In this document: piece after piece, positions 38,447-46,278 of the stretch | How the letters are laid out: the number at the start of each line of letters is the position of its first letter | Position numbering within the stretch: the stretch's first letter is position 1 | Notes under the pieces: model-generated | The model's database searches: none | The model's input: only the letters and a program-made list of their open reading frames with translations | Told to the model about the DNA's origin: nothing | Assembly: GCA_001464665.1 (NCBI GenBank) | Contig: LNDP01000023.1 | Coordinates: 408,157-472,156 of the forward strand | Direction of reading: 5' to 3' | DNA: 64,000 nucleotides | Origin: Acidobacteria bacterium Ga0074141 | Lineage (GTDB): Bacteria; Acidobacteriota; Blastocatellia; Pyrinomonadales; Pyrinomonadaceae | Made by a program: the position numbers and the translations under genes

Positions 38447-39250
38447 ATGACCCCAAAATCTACCGCTGAACAAGTCAAGATCGCAGTATTGGCCGTTTTC
38501 GTAATTACATTGTGCCTACAGGCATCTTGTAGCTCAACCGCCGAAGGCGAAACTCCGGCCGGACGACCGACTCCCGCACAGATCGCTGAGGCACGGGCCG
38601 CGGCCGAGCGCCTGTTCGCCGAGCGTACTGATCTGGCAAAGCTTCGGGAGGCGGTCCGAACGCTTTCGGAAGTTCGCGACCCCGAAAGCCGCGACTTTGA
38701 GACCGAGTGGACCTATGCGAAGTACAATTTTTTCCTCGGCAAGGCGGCCCCCGAAAAGGAGAAGGAAGCGATATGGGAACGCGGCAAAACGGCGGGTCAG
38801 ATCGCTGCTCGGCTTGAGCCGAATCGGCCCGAGGGCCATTTCTGGTACGGAGCCAATCTCGGCGAGCTTGCAAAGTTCAGCCCCGTGACGGTCGGCATCA
38901 AGTCCGTCGATGATATCCAGTCGGCGATGAACCGCGTGATCGAGCTCGATCCGGGCTATCAAAGCGCGAGTGCGTTCGACGCCCTGGCCCAGGTCGAACT
39001 GGCAACGCGGATGTTTGGCGATGGCTCCGCCGAAAAGGCGGTCGAGTATCTGGAAAAGGGCATCGAACTCGGGCCAGAGAACGCCTTGCTCCGTGCCACT
39101 CTGGCCGAGGCTTACGTCTCGCTCCGCCGCTCGGCCGATGCCCGCAAACAGATCGACGCCGTGCTCGCAATGCAGCCGAACCCCAGCTACATCCCCGAAC
39201 ACGATGAAGCCGTAGAAAAAGCCAAAAAACTCCTCACCCGAATTAACTAA
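38447..39250 (+). CDS. TPR lipoprotein, TatT-like
   Basis: 267 residues. A leader with hydrophobic core (KIAVLAVFVITLCLQAS) ends at LQASC, a lipobox-like site. The mature protein is helical with TPR-type repeats. The central PEGHFWYGANLGELAKFSP resembles the TatT component of TRAP-associated transporters (TP0956 family). No TRAP permease genes are near, so transport is not shown. A general scaffold at the membrane is the safer call. Confidence 0.65.
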   Translation: MTPKSTAEQVKIAVLAVFVITLCLQASCSSTAEGETPAGRPTPAQIAEARAAAERLFAERTDLAKLREAVRTLSEVRDPESRDFETEWTYAKYNFFLGKAAPEKEKEAIWERGKTAGQIAARLEPNRPEGHFWYGANLGELAKFSPVTVGIKSVDDIQSAMNRVIELDPGYQSASAFDALAQVELATRMFGDGSAEKAVEYLEKGIELGPENALLRATLAEAYVSLRRSADARKQIDAVLAMQPNPSYIPEHDEAVEKAKKLLTRIN

Positions 39251-39253
39251 ATT

Positions 39254-39291
39254 GACGGCCCGCTGCTGGCGCTTGCTGGCAACGGGCCGTC
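39254..39291. terminator. Hairpin between convergent genes
   Basis: GACGGCCCG (39254-39262) and CGGGCCGTC (39283-39291) are perfect 9-bp arms separated by 20 bases. It lies between the TPR lipoprotein stop and the alpha/beta hydrolase stop. No strong T-run on either side, so termination may be weak. Confidence 0.5.
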
Positions 39292-39294
39292 GGG

Positions 39295-40131
39295 CTAATT
39301 TCCGGTTGCGGCGCTGCTCCGGTCCTCAGCCAAACCTTTGACGAAAGCTTCGATCTCCTTCGCTGTCCGCTCCGGGTCTTCCCAGTGCGGTGCGTGGCCG
39401 ATACCCTCGTAAACCTCCAGCCAAGAGCCTTCGATCCCGGCAAGCAGCCGCTCTTGTTCGTCGATCGAAAAGTATGCGTCCTCATCGCCCCAGATCAAGA
39501 GCGTCCGAGCCTTGATCCGCTCGAGCAGCGGCCGATGGTCGGTCTCGATCATCGAGCGGCAAGCCGCCTTCCAAACATGAGCCGGTGCTTTCAGGCTCTC
39601 GGCAACCGCCTGCTTAACGAACTCATCGCTAATGCTCTTATAGACGGAGCTCGACTGAAACTCAGCCGCAAATTCCGCCGGGATCGGGTCCATCAAACCA
39701 TCGACTGCCTCGGCGACGAACTGCTTTACGCCCTCATTATCAGCACAGCTCGCGAACGAACCGATCAGCACGAGCGCCGCGACCCGGTTGGGATATTCGA
39801 CAGCAAAACGCTGCGCCGCAAAGCTCCCCATTGAGTGGCCTACGATGACAGCCGCCGGGATCGCGAGAGCGTCCATCACCTCGGCGAGATCGCCGGCAAG
39901 GTCGCTTGAGCTATAGCCCGACTCGGGTTTCGAAGCCTCGCCGTGGCCGCGTTGGGTGATGGCGATCGCCCGCAGATTCGGGTCGAGATAAGGAAAAACG
40001 AGCTCCCACGAGCGGTGTGAATCAGTAACGCCGTGGAGAAAAATGACGGGCGTTCGGGCCGCGTCGCCTTGTTCGATATACGGGAACCGAAGCCCCGAGC
40101 GAGTAGTAACGAATTTTTCAATGAATGCCAT
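39295..40131 (-). CDS. Alpha/beta hydrolase
   Basis: 278 residues. Oxyanion segment VIFLHGVTDSHRSW (about 29-42), nucleophile elbow GHSMGSFA (about 97-104), acid near WGDEDAYF and the catalytic His in GIGHAPHWEDP. The fold is complete and resembles haloperoxidase- or esterase-type enzymes of about 270 residues. No signal peptide, so cytoplasmic. Substrate not predictable. Divergent from coaD. Confidence 0.9.
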   Translation of the reverse strand: MAFIEKFVTTRSGLRFPYIEQGDAARTPVIFLHGVTDSHRSWELVFPYLDPNLRAIAITQRGHGEASKPESGYSSSDLAGDLAEVMDALAIPAAVIVGHSMGSFAAQRFAVEYPNRVAALVLIGSFASCADNEGVKQFVAEAVDGLMDPIPAEFAAEFQSSSVYKSISDEFVKQAVAESLKAPAHVWKAACRSMIETDHRPLLERIKARTLLIWGDEDAYFSIDEQERLLAGIEGSWLEVYEGIGHAPHWEDPERTAKEIEAFVKGLAEDRSSAATGN

Positions 40132-40240
40132 ATAGATTATGCCTCCGATCTCTAAAGACGCGAACCGGGCGGCGAACAGGCAATGAGACGCGCGGCAAGC
40201 TTCGCTTTCGCTCGTGAATATGCGTAAAATGCAGGCTTAA

Positions 40241-40738
40241 ATGCGAAGAGCTATCTTTCCGGGTTCGTTTGACCCGCTAACCAACGGCCACCTCGACATC
40301 ATCCGTCGGAGCATTCCGCTCTTTGACGAGATAGTCATTTCCGTGCTCAATAATCCGGATAAAAATCCGATGTTTACGGTCGAGGAACGCTGCGAGATGA
40401 TCGGCGAGATTCTGTCCGAGCTCGGCGGCAATGGCTGCCATCTGCGGGTGGCGAGCTTCTCGGGGCTGACGGCGCACTTCGCCCGCGAGATGGAGGCGAC
40501 GGCGATCGTCCGCGGCATCCGGGCCGTTAGCGATTATGAATATGAACTGCGGATGGCACTGATGAACCGGAAGCTCGAGCCCGAGATCGAGACCGTTTTC
40601 CTCATGGCCGGCGAGGAATATTCGTACGTTTCATCGACGCTGATGAAGCAGGTGGTGGAACTCGGCGGCCGCGTAGAGGGCCTCATCCCCGCAACAGTAG
40701 AACGCCGCATCCGCCAAAAACTCGGCCAAACAAATTGA
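40241..40738 (+). CDS. coaD: Pantetheine-phosphate adenylyltransferase
   Basis: 165 residues, standard length. AIFPGSFDPLTNGHLDIIRR carries the nucleotidyltransferase TxGH motif. LNNPDKNPMFTVEERCEMI, GLTAHFAR, then RGIRAVSDYEYELRMALMNR and SSTLMKQVV are the CoaD hallmarks. It transfers AMP from ATP to 4'-phosphopantetheine, the fourth step of CoA synthesis. Single gene divergent from the hydrolase. Confidence 0.96.
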   Translation: MRRAIFPGSFDPLTNGHLDIIRRSIPLFDEIVISVLNNPDKNPMFTVEERCEMIGEILSELGGNGCHLRVASFSGLTAHFAREMEATAIVRGIRAVSDYEYELRMALMNRKLEPEIETVFLMAGEEYSYVSSTLMKQVVELGGRVEGLIPATVERRIRQKLGQTN

Positions 40739-40838
40739 ATTCCGCAAGTCCCTCGCCCGTGTCAGTTGCCCGACCGTAGGGGAGGGCTCAACTCGAATGT
40801 GGAATGCGGATCTCGGAATGCGGAATTTGTTGCGGAAA

Positions 40839-40885
40839 CTCCCCTCCTTGTTTAGGAGGGGTGGCCGCCGCTTCGGCCGGGGTGG
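40839..40885. repeat. Intergenic copy of the double-hairpin repeat
   Basis: CTCCCCTCCTT...AGGAGGGG followed by GGCCGCCGCTTCGGCCGG and GGTGG. The same two-stem plan is found in the coding copies in nnr and the ElbD-like gene. Here it lies 100 bp after coaD. Flanks contain the words GGAATGCGGA and CAAGGGCT also present next to the 44.7-kb copies. Confidence 0.75.
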
Positions 40886-40960
40886 CAGAAAGTTTTGAGT
40901 CCCGCGCGTAAGCAAGGGCTCTCAATAGTGACGAGTGAAGAGTGACAAGTGACGAGCCTA

Positions 40961-41064
40961 GAATCTGGAATCCGAAATCCGGAATCTGAAATCCGAAATC
41001 TGGAATCTGGAATTTGGAATCTGGAATCTGGAATCTGACAACTGACAACCGACATCTGACAACT
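40961..41064. repeat. Degenerate tandem repeats of GAATCTG/GAAATCC words
   Basis: About ten near-copies of GGAATCTGGAATCxGAAATC-type units, then CTGACAACTGACAACCGACATC units. It is part of a gene-free stretch (40739-41308). The rest of that stretch, 41065-41308, has no convincing ORF or RNA; it holds a short hairpin GGTGAAGCTCAGCTTCACC at about 41091-41109. Confidence 0.65.
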
Positions 41065-41308
41065 GCTCAAGGCTCCGCCGCTCTATTTGCGGTGAAGCTC
41101 AGCTTCACCGTCGCGTCCCCAACACAACACGCGGCTCCACCGTCCAAAATCGCCCCCGCGGCTCGCCGCCTTCCGGTACGCACCTTACCGTCTATAAATA
41201 AAGAACCGCGTTTTCTAATACACCGCCTTAACCGTCCGCTAGCTGCTCAACCGCGGGATGAGAGAGGATCTCCTATTACGAAACTAGGCATCATCGTTCA
41301 CTTAACCA

Positions 41309-41977
41309 TTACCTTAGATATTCTTCTCTTAAAATATATTGTTCGATATTGTCGATTATCCTCTTAGTGTACGCGACAACCTGTTTCTTGGTTTTGAGCA
41401 TGTCCTGCATCGAATAGTCTTTGCCGCAATCTTGGAAAGAATAATCTCCATGTGCCAACCCATTCCGTCTCGTTTTCACGATCAGCAAGCTAGATCCATC
41501 TCGTGTTGAGCGTCGATCGGTTCGCGTCGAAAAACCGTAGCTGCCTCCCAATTCTCGAATTTTCTTGGCGTCGATGTTCCCAGAAAAGAGACGATCGGCT
41601 GAAAAACAGCGCTCAACGATGTCGTTAGCAATATTAGCTACTTCCAGTATAAATTTATCCGTCGAGATCTTGTCGCTTCTTAGATAGTTGATGATGTCTC
41701 GCCTGAGACCGTCCTTAATCTGATCGTAGTTTCGGTTATTGCGACGTATGCTCGCGTATATCTCCTCAACTGACTTCTTAATTGACGACTCGACGAGATT
41801 ATAGAGAAGCAAAAAGCCGTTGGCTCGCATAATTTTTGCAATTGAGGGATCGATACTTTCAGTCCTGCCGTTTCCAAGGGCAAGCGAACTAGTTCGACGA
41901 GCAATCTTCTCCAAGAAGTTGAAGTACAAATCAATCTCGTCAACTCTCTGCTGAAAATCCCTTTTTACGTCAATCAT
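41309..41977 (-). CDS. HEPN-family protein (MAE_28990-like)
   Basis: 222 residues, mostly helical. Near the C-terminus KTRRNGLAHGDYSF (about 168-181) holds the R-x4-H motif (RNGLAH) of active HEPN ribonucleases. The N-terminal half (NGFLLLYNLVESSIKKSVEEIY) matches MAE_28990/MAE_18760-type HEPN proteins linked to defence loci. Its start overlaps the DUF262 stop by four bases, so the two products are likely made in balance. A toxin-like RNase effector is the inferred role. The gene is AT-richer than its surroundings. Confidence 0.78.
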   Translation of the reverse strand: MIDVKRDFQQRVDEIDLYFNFLEKIARRTSSLALGNGRTESIDPSIAKIMRANGFLLLYNLVESSIKKSVEEIYASIRRNNRNYDQIKDGLRRDIINYLRSDKISTDKFILEVANIANDIVERCFSADRLFSGNIDAKKIRELGGSYGFSTRTDRRSTRDGSSLLIVKTRRNGLAHGDYSFQDCGKDYSMQDMLKTKKQVVAYTKRIIDNIEQYILREEYLR

Positions 41978-43056
41978 TTGCCGAGCAGTTTATCTCTAAC
42001 GAATTCGATACGCGCCTTTACTTTGGGCCTGCTATTCGAGGCATCGCTCTTCGTGTGATCCTCAAATTCCTTTGATTGAAGCCAGTCAGTCACTTTTGAC
42101 GGATCAAGATCCGGCTTTCTTTTTAGAGCCAAATGCACGCCGACCGAAATCGCCTCGAACCGTACCCGAGGCGTGGACTTTGACTTTGGCGTCCGCTTGA
42201 ATCCGTGGGGGAAATGAGCCCAAACAAAATCAAGCATATCTTCGAACTCCCCTCTCATCCGATTGGCCACACTTGCAGAGAAACTCGCACTAACTGATTC
42301 CATGTACTCGTCAAGAAACTCCTTAACTGAATGTTCGAAGTCGCTGTACCTTTCAGCGTACGCGAAGAACCTGAGAATCATCTCTGTGGGCTCTTCCCGT
42401 GTACTCCTTGATGCCCCGATCGGACACAGCATCCTGAACTTCACATTCCTAGCGCATTCGTCGAGGAAATCTCGGAATTCTCCCTCGTAAACCCCCTTGC
42501 GGATTTCCATGTCAGAAAGTCGAACAGGAGTGGTATTAATGCGCTCAAACATGTCCTTTCTGACTTTGTAGTTCGCCTTGTCCGTAAGGTCGATGATTCT
42601 TATTGTCTTCTTGTTGAATTTTCGCTGCCGTGCTTGAGACAGCTCACCGAACCTTAAACCGTTCAATTTGGTCAGCTTTTGAAGTCCGGTGAGCACTAGA
42701 ATATTGTCGACGTACGCTTGCAGTGTTCGTATCCGTTGGGACCCGTCAACAACTTCCATCCGGCCGTCCTCGTCAGCTGTGAAAATGTAAGGAACCGGCA
42801 GTCCTAGCATTAGGGATTCGATGAACTTCGACTGTCTACGCTCATCCCATATAAACATGCGCTGATAGGACGGAATGAAAATCTCATTTGTGTTATCGTT
42901 GACGCCATTAGAGAACTTCTGAACAATGACCTCGATTGGATATTCTCGAATCTCGTAGTCAACGATTTTTTGTTCTTGTGCGATCTGGTCCTCTATCTCC
43001 GATAGGACTTTTTCGTTGGCCTGAGGAAACAATGTCGGTTGGACAAAAGAATTCAT
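41974..43056 (-). CDS. DUF262-domain protein
   Basis: 360 residues. The DUF262 head is clear: EIFIPSYQRMFIWDERRQSKF, then GLPVPYIF and MEVVDGSQRIRTL (the DGQQR-like motif of the ParB/Srx-type nucleotide-binding fold). There is no C-terminal DUF1524/HNH nuclease as in GmrSD-type enzymes. So nuclease action would have to come from the HEPN partner. A nucleotide-sensing or DNA-recognition role is inferred. It sits between the methyltransferase (14-nt gap) and the HEPN gene (four-base overlap). Confidence 0.85.
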   Translation of the reverse strand: MNSFVQPTLFPQANEKVLSEIEDQIAQEQKIVDYEIREYPIEVIVQKFSNGVNDNTNEIFIPSYQRMFIWDERRQSKFIESLMLGLPVPYIFTADEDGRMEVVDGSQRIRTLQAYVDNILVLTGLQKLTKLNGLRFGELSQARQRKFNKKTIRIIDLTDKANYKVRKDMFERINTTPVRLSDMEIRKGVYEGEFRDFLDECARNVKFRMLCPIGASRSTREEPTEMILRFFAYAERYSDFEHSVKEFLDEYMESVSASFSASVANRMRGEFEDMLDFVWAHFPHGFKRTPKSKSTPRVRFEAISVGVHLALKRKPDLDPSKVTDWLQSKEFEDHTKSDASNSRPKVKARIEFVRDKLLGK

Positions 43057-43070
43057 AGCGTAACGTTTTT

Positions 43071-44159
43071 TTACGACAATCGCTTGGAGTCGCGTAAATG
43101 CTCAACCAGACTTTGCCCGATCGCTTGGCCGAGATTTACAGGCACCGCATTGCCGATCCAGCGCCCGAGTTTCGCAAAGGTGATCTCTTCACTTTTCTTT
43201 ACGAACTTATAATTACGGGGAAAAGTTTGAAGAAGGGCTCCCTCTCGCAAAGAGATCGCTCGATCTTGAACTGGATGACCGAAGCGTCCTGTGCCATACG
43301 TGAAGAACTGGGTAGTAATAGTCGGTGCTTTTTCCCAGTCCATTCGCCCATACACGGGTGAGAAGGATTTGCCCTTGGATTCCTTGTGACAGTCTGAAAG
43401 CAAATCTTCATCCCAGTCACGCCATGTCCCGCCAGGAAGCGAAGCCCGAATACGCTTTAGGTTTTTCTCAGTTAGCCCTCCTGAACGGTGAAGCGGATCC
43501 TTTCTGTAGATCTCACCCGCTTCGATCTTCGGTAGTTTGCCGATCCATTCCTCTACGGTCGACCGTCTACTAAGTTCGGACTTGGTCATTGCAACCGGGC
43601 CATACTTGGACGCGAAGAGCACCAACCGCCGCCTCTTCTGGGGCACACCATAGTCAGCACACCTTACGATGTGATGGGTGACGCAATATCCGGCTGCAGT
43701 GAGTCCGTTGACAAAGTCCGTGAATTCACTATGAGCCTGAAGCGGCACAACATTCTCCATCGTGACCAGTTCAGGCTTAACTTCTAGTACGAGACGCAGA
43801 AACGAACGCAATAGCTTCCAATTCTCGGATTCCGCGTCTAATCGCGATCGGGTCGCATGTTTAACATTCGCAGTCGATTTACGATAACGATTGCTGTATG
43901 AGGAGAACGGCTGGCAAGGAGCGCAGCCTGCTAAAAGTCGGAAAGATTGGGGCGTGAAATACCCGACGAGATCTGAGGATGAAAAAGACGCGACATCGCC
44001 TTCTATGAACTTTGCTGAGTTATTCGACTCGTATGCGAACCTGCAATCGCCTTCGATGTCGACCCCTGCTCGAACATCTATTCCGGCCTTGGCAAGACCA
44101 TGGGTCAGACCTCCGACTCCGCAAAATAGGTCTACAGCCGAGATTGTGGGCTTGTTCAT
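43071..44159 (-). CDS. DNA (cytosine-5)-methyltransferase
   Basis: 362 residues. Motif I AVDLFCGVGGLTHGL (8-22), motif IV CAPCQPFSSY with the catalytic Cys, motif VI MENVVPLQ, motif VIII QKRRRLVLFAS and motif X GNAVPVNLGQAIG are all intact. A target-recognition region lies between about 240 and 300. The site recognised cannot be read from sequence. First gene of the cluster with DUF262 and HEPN; modification would mark self DNA. AT-rich codon use suggests horizontal transfer. Confidence 0.95.
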   Translation of the reverse strand: MNKPTISAVDLFCGVGGLTHGLAKAGIDVRAGVDIEGDCRFAYESNNSAKFIEGDVASFSSSDLVGYFTPQSFRLLAGCAPCQPFSSYSNRYRKSTANVKHATRSRLDAESENWKLLRSFLRLVLEVKPELVTMENVVPLQAHSEFTDFVNGLTAAGYCVTHHIVRCADYGVPQKRRRLVLFASKYGPVAMTKSELSRRSTVEEWIGKLPKIEAGEIYRKDPLHRSGGLTEKNLKRIRASLPGGTWRDWDEDLLSDCHKESKGKSFSPVYGRMDWEKAPTITTQFFTYGTGRFGHPVQDRAISLREGALLQTFPRNYKFVKKSEEITFAKLGRWIGNAVPVNLGQAIGQSLVEHLRDSKRLS

Positions 44160-44581
44160 GTCTTGCTGAAAAATGTCAGGTTAAGAGATTCTTAATTCTT
44201 TATCTTATACACAAAGAGATTCTGTGTCTATCATTTTTTGGCGCTTGGTCAAGAAAACCCTGTAATTTTGACTTTATCCTCGACTATCGGCGGCCGACGG
44301 CATAGCCGCTTTGGTTCGGGGACGGCTTCGGGAAAGGCATAGCCATTCCGCAAACAGGGCGGCAAGCCGCGACTGAAGTCAACGAGCAATCTGATCACTT
44401 TTCTCTTGACCTGTGTGTTGCGACTATGATACATTCGTGTCGGTGCGGGAAGGGTGTCAACAAATTCGGATCGGTGGCTCAGGGCGAGGGGTGTTTGACG
44501 TTGCTCAACTATTTCGGGGCTCGGGGCGGCCGGCGGCGGCTGCTGCGAACTTTTCCGCACCCGCCGGGCAAATCCGCCGCG

Positions 44582-44661
44582 TGTTTCAGTTGTTTCATTT
44601 GTTTCAGGCGTTTCACTTGTTTCACGTGTTTCATTTGTTTCAGTGTTTCACCTTGTTTCAG
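44582..44661 (+). repeat. Tandem TTTCAnTTG 9-base repeats
   Basis: About nine units of 8-9 bases built on TGTTTCA (GTGTTTCAG, TTGTTTCAT, TTGTTTCAG, GCGTTTCAC and so on). It lies in the gene-free stretch 44160-45093. The first part of that stretch, 44160-44580, shows no convincing gene; it is AT-rich near the methyltransferase start, where its promoter probably lies. Confidence 0.7.
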
Positions 44662-44733
44662 AAACGCGCACTCTCCGCAAAAAAAGAAACACTTTCAATG
44701 CGGAATTCGGATGCAGAAGCCCGGACTCGAAGT

Positions 44734-45057
44734 CTTCTACCACCCCGTCCGCCGAAGCGGCGGCCACCCCTCCTAAGCAAGGAGGGGAGCTTCAGGAATG
44801 CGGAAGCCCGCGCGTCAGCAAGGGCTTATCCTCCAATGCGATCTTCGAAATCTGGAATTTGGAATCTGGAATTCCCGCAGGCCGGGACTCAAAACCTTCT
44901 ACCACCCCGTCCGCCGAAGCGGCGGCCACCCCTCCTAAGCAAGGAGGGGAGCTTTCGGAATGCGGAAGCCCGCGCGTCAGCAAGGGCTTATCCTCCAATG
45001 CGATCTTCGAAATCTGGAATTTGGAATCTGGAATTCCCGCAGGCCGGAACTCAAAAC
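44734..45057 (+). repeat. Two tandem 162-bp units with double hairpins
   Basis: Units at 44734-44895 and 44896-45057 are almost identical. Each contains the double-hairpin repeat (CCACCCCG, CCGCCG/CGGCGG, CCCCTCCT/AGGAGGGG), then GGAATGCGGAAGCCCGCG, TCAGCAAGGGCTTATCC and GAATTTGGAATCTGG. Their length is a multiple of three, so they keep a long artificial frame open. The stretch is not a gene. Confidence 0.85.
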
Positions 45058-45093
45058 TCAGCAACTCCGCAACTCTGCAACTCGCTAACGAGC

Positions 45094-45537
45094 TTAGCCG
45101 ATGGCGGCTTCGGATTTGCCGCAGTGTTTGTCGAAGGCTTCGACGAGTGCCTGGGCGATGACCTGCGGCGGGCGGCCCTCGAGGTCGCGGCGCTCGAACA
45201 TTTCAACGAGCTGGCCGTTCTTAAGGAAGCCGATCGCCGGCGAGGACGGTGCGTAGCCGGTAAAGAATTCACGGGCCGTCTCGGTCGCATCGATATCGGC
45301 ACCCGCAAAAACGGTGATCGCCCGGTCCGGTTTGGCTTCGCTGGCCTGCAGTGCCATCGCGATTCCGGGCCGCACGCCGCCGGCCGCACATCCGCAAACG
45401 GAGTTCACAACGACCATCAGCGTTCCGTCCGTCGCTTTTACCGCGTCGGCAACAGCTTCGCTGGACTTGGTCTCTTCAATGCCGAGGTCGGCGAGTTCGG
45501 CACGCATACCGTGGATCATTATTTCGGGATAAGGCAT
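45094..45537 (-). CDS. BrxA/BrxB-type bacilliredoxin
   Basis: 147 residues. SVCGCAAGGVRPGIA holds the CGC active site of the YphP/YqiW family. The start PEIMIHGMRAELADLGIEE and the tail FIxRRDLEGRPPQVI (here MFERRDLEGRPPQVIA) are family hallmarks. These proteins remove bacillithiol from mixed disulfides, or act as thiol-disulfide oxidoreductases where bacillithiol is lacking. The start is the ATG of MPYPEI. It diverges from the CYTH gene; the 183-nt gap probably holds both promoters. Confidence 0.9.
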   Translation of the reverse strand: MPYPEIMIHGMRAELADLGIEETKSSEAVADAVKATDGTLMVVVNSVCGCAAGGVRPGIAMALQASEAKPDRAITVFAGADIDATETAREFFTGYAPSSPAIGFLKNGQLVEMFERRDLEGRPPQVIAQALVEAFDKHCGKSEAAIG

Positions 45538-45720
45538 ATTTTCTGCTCCTTTGGATCTAAATATTTAACAAGCAAGGCCTCGAAGTTCAATCTTGACCTT
45601 TTTGTCAAGTATCCGAGATGGCGGCTTCGGAGTCAAGCCCAAGCCTCGCGTTTGCCCATTGGGCGCGTATCCAATAGTATTGTTGCTTGGGCCGGGCCGC
45701 TCCCGCTCAACCGTTTGCCA

Positions 45721-46278
45721 ATGGCGATCGAAACCGAGAAAAAGTACCGACTCGATAAGCCCACAATGGTCGCAATTGCGGACAGGCTTCGGGAAGTTGG
45801 CGCCGAATTTGTCAGCGAGCGGTTCGAGCAAAATTTCATTTACCGCAACAGCATCCCGGATGAGAACAACGCCGTTCTCCGCATCCGCAAGATCGGCGAG
45901 AGCACCTTTCTCACGTATAAAGAACGCATCAAGAACGACTCCGAGTTTAAGACCAAGATCGAGCACGAGACGCTTGTCTCCGATGCCGAAGAGATGGAGT
46001 TCATCGTCGCAAAGCTCGGCTACAAGCTGGCCGTCGTTTACGAAAAGCACCGGAAAACGTTTCACCTCGGCGACTGCGAGGTCGTGCTCGATGAGCTTCC
46101 CTTCGGGCAGTATATGGAGATCGAGGGCGATCCCAAAGAGATACTTGAGGTCGAGAAAATGCTCGACGCCGAAGCTTATCAAGCCGAAACGCGGGGCTAC
46201 TCGCGGCTGACCGTAAAATATGGCAAGGACGAGGACGGCATCAAAACCGCCCGCTTCGGGCGAGCCCGCTCTGCCTAA
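45721..46278 (+). CDS. CYTH-domain protein (class IV adenylate cyclase-like)
   Basis: 185 residues. The start MAIETEKKYRLDK has the ExExK motif of the CYTH fold, and paired basic and acidic strands follow (VLRIRKIGESTFLTYKER, KIEHET, EVVLDELPFGQYMEIEGD). CYTH enzymes act on triphosphates: adenylate cyclase (CyaB type), thiamine triphosphatase or inorganic triphosphatase. It ends convergently with ppk1 (four-base overlap), so a triphosphate or polyphosphate substrate is worth considering. An upstream-open frame through repeats was rejected; the ATG at 45721 is the real start. Confidence 0.88.
   Translation: MAIETEKKYRLDKPTMVAIADRLREVGAEFVSERFEQNFIYRNSIPDENNAVLRIRKIGESTFLTYKERIKNDSEFKTKIEHETLVSDAEEMEFIVAKLGYKLAVVYEKHRKTFHLGDCEVVLDELPFGQYMEIEGDPKEILEVEKMLDAEAYQAETRGYSRLTVKYGKDEDGIKTARFGRARSA

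Noticed and set aside
44582-44661. CRISPR array
   Set aside because: Units are 8-9 bases with no spacers and no cas genes nearby.
44413-45720. Long frame in front of the CYTH gene
   Set aside because: It reads through FQLFHLF-type repeats and two 162-bp units, whose length is a multiple of three; the CYTH protein begins naturally at 45721.
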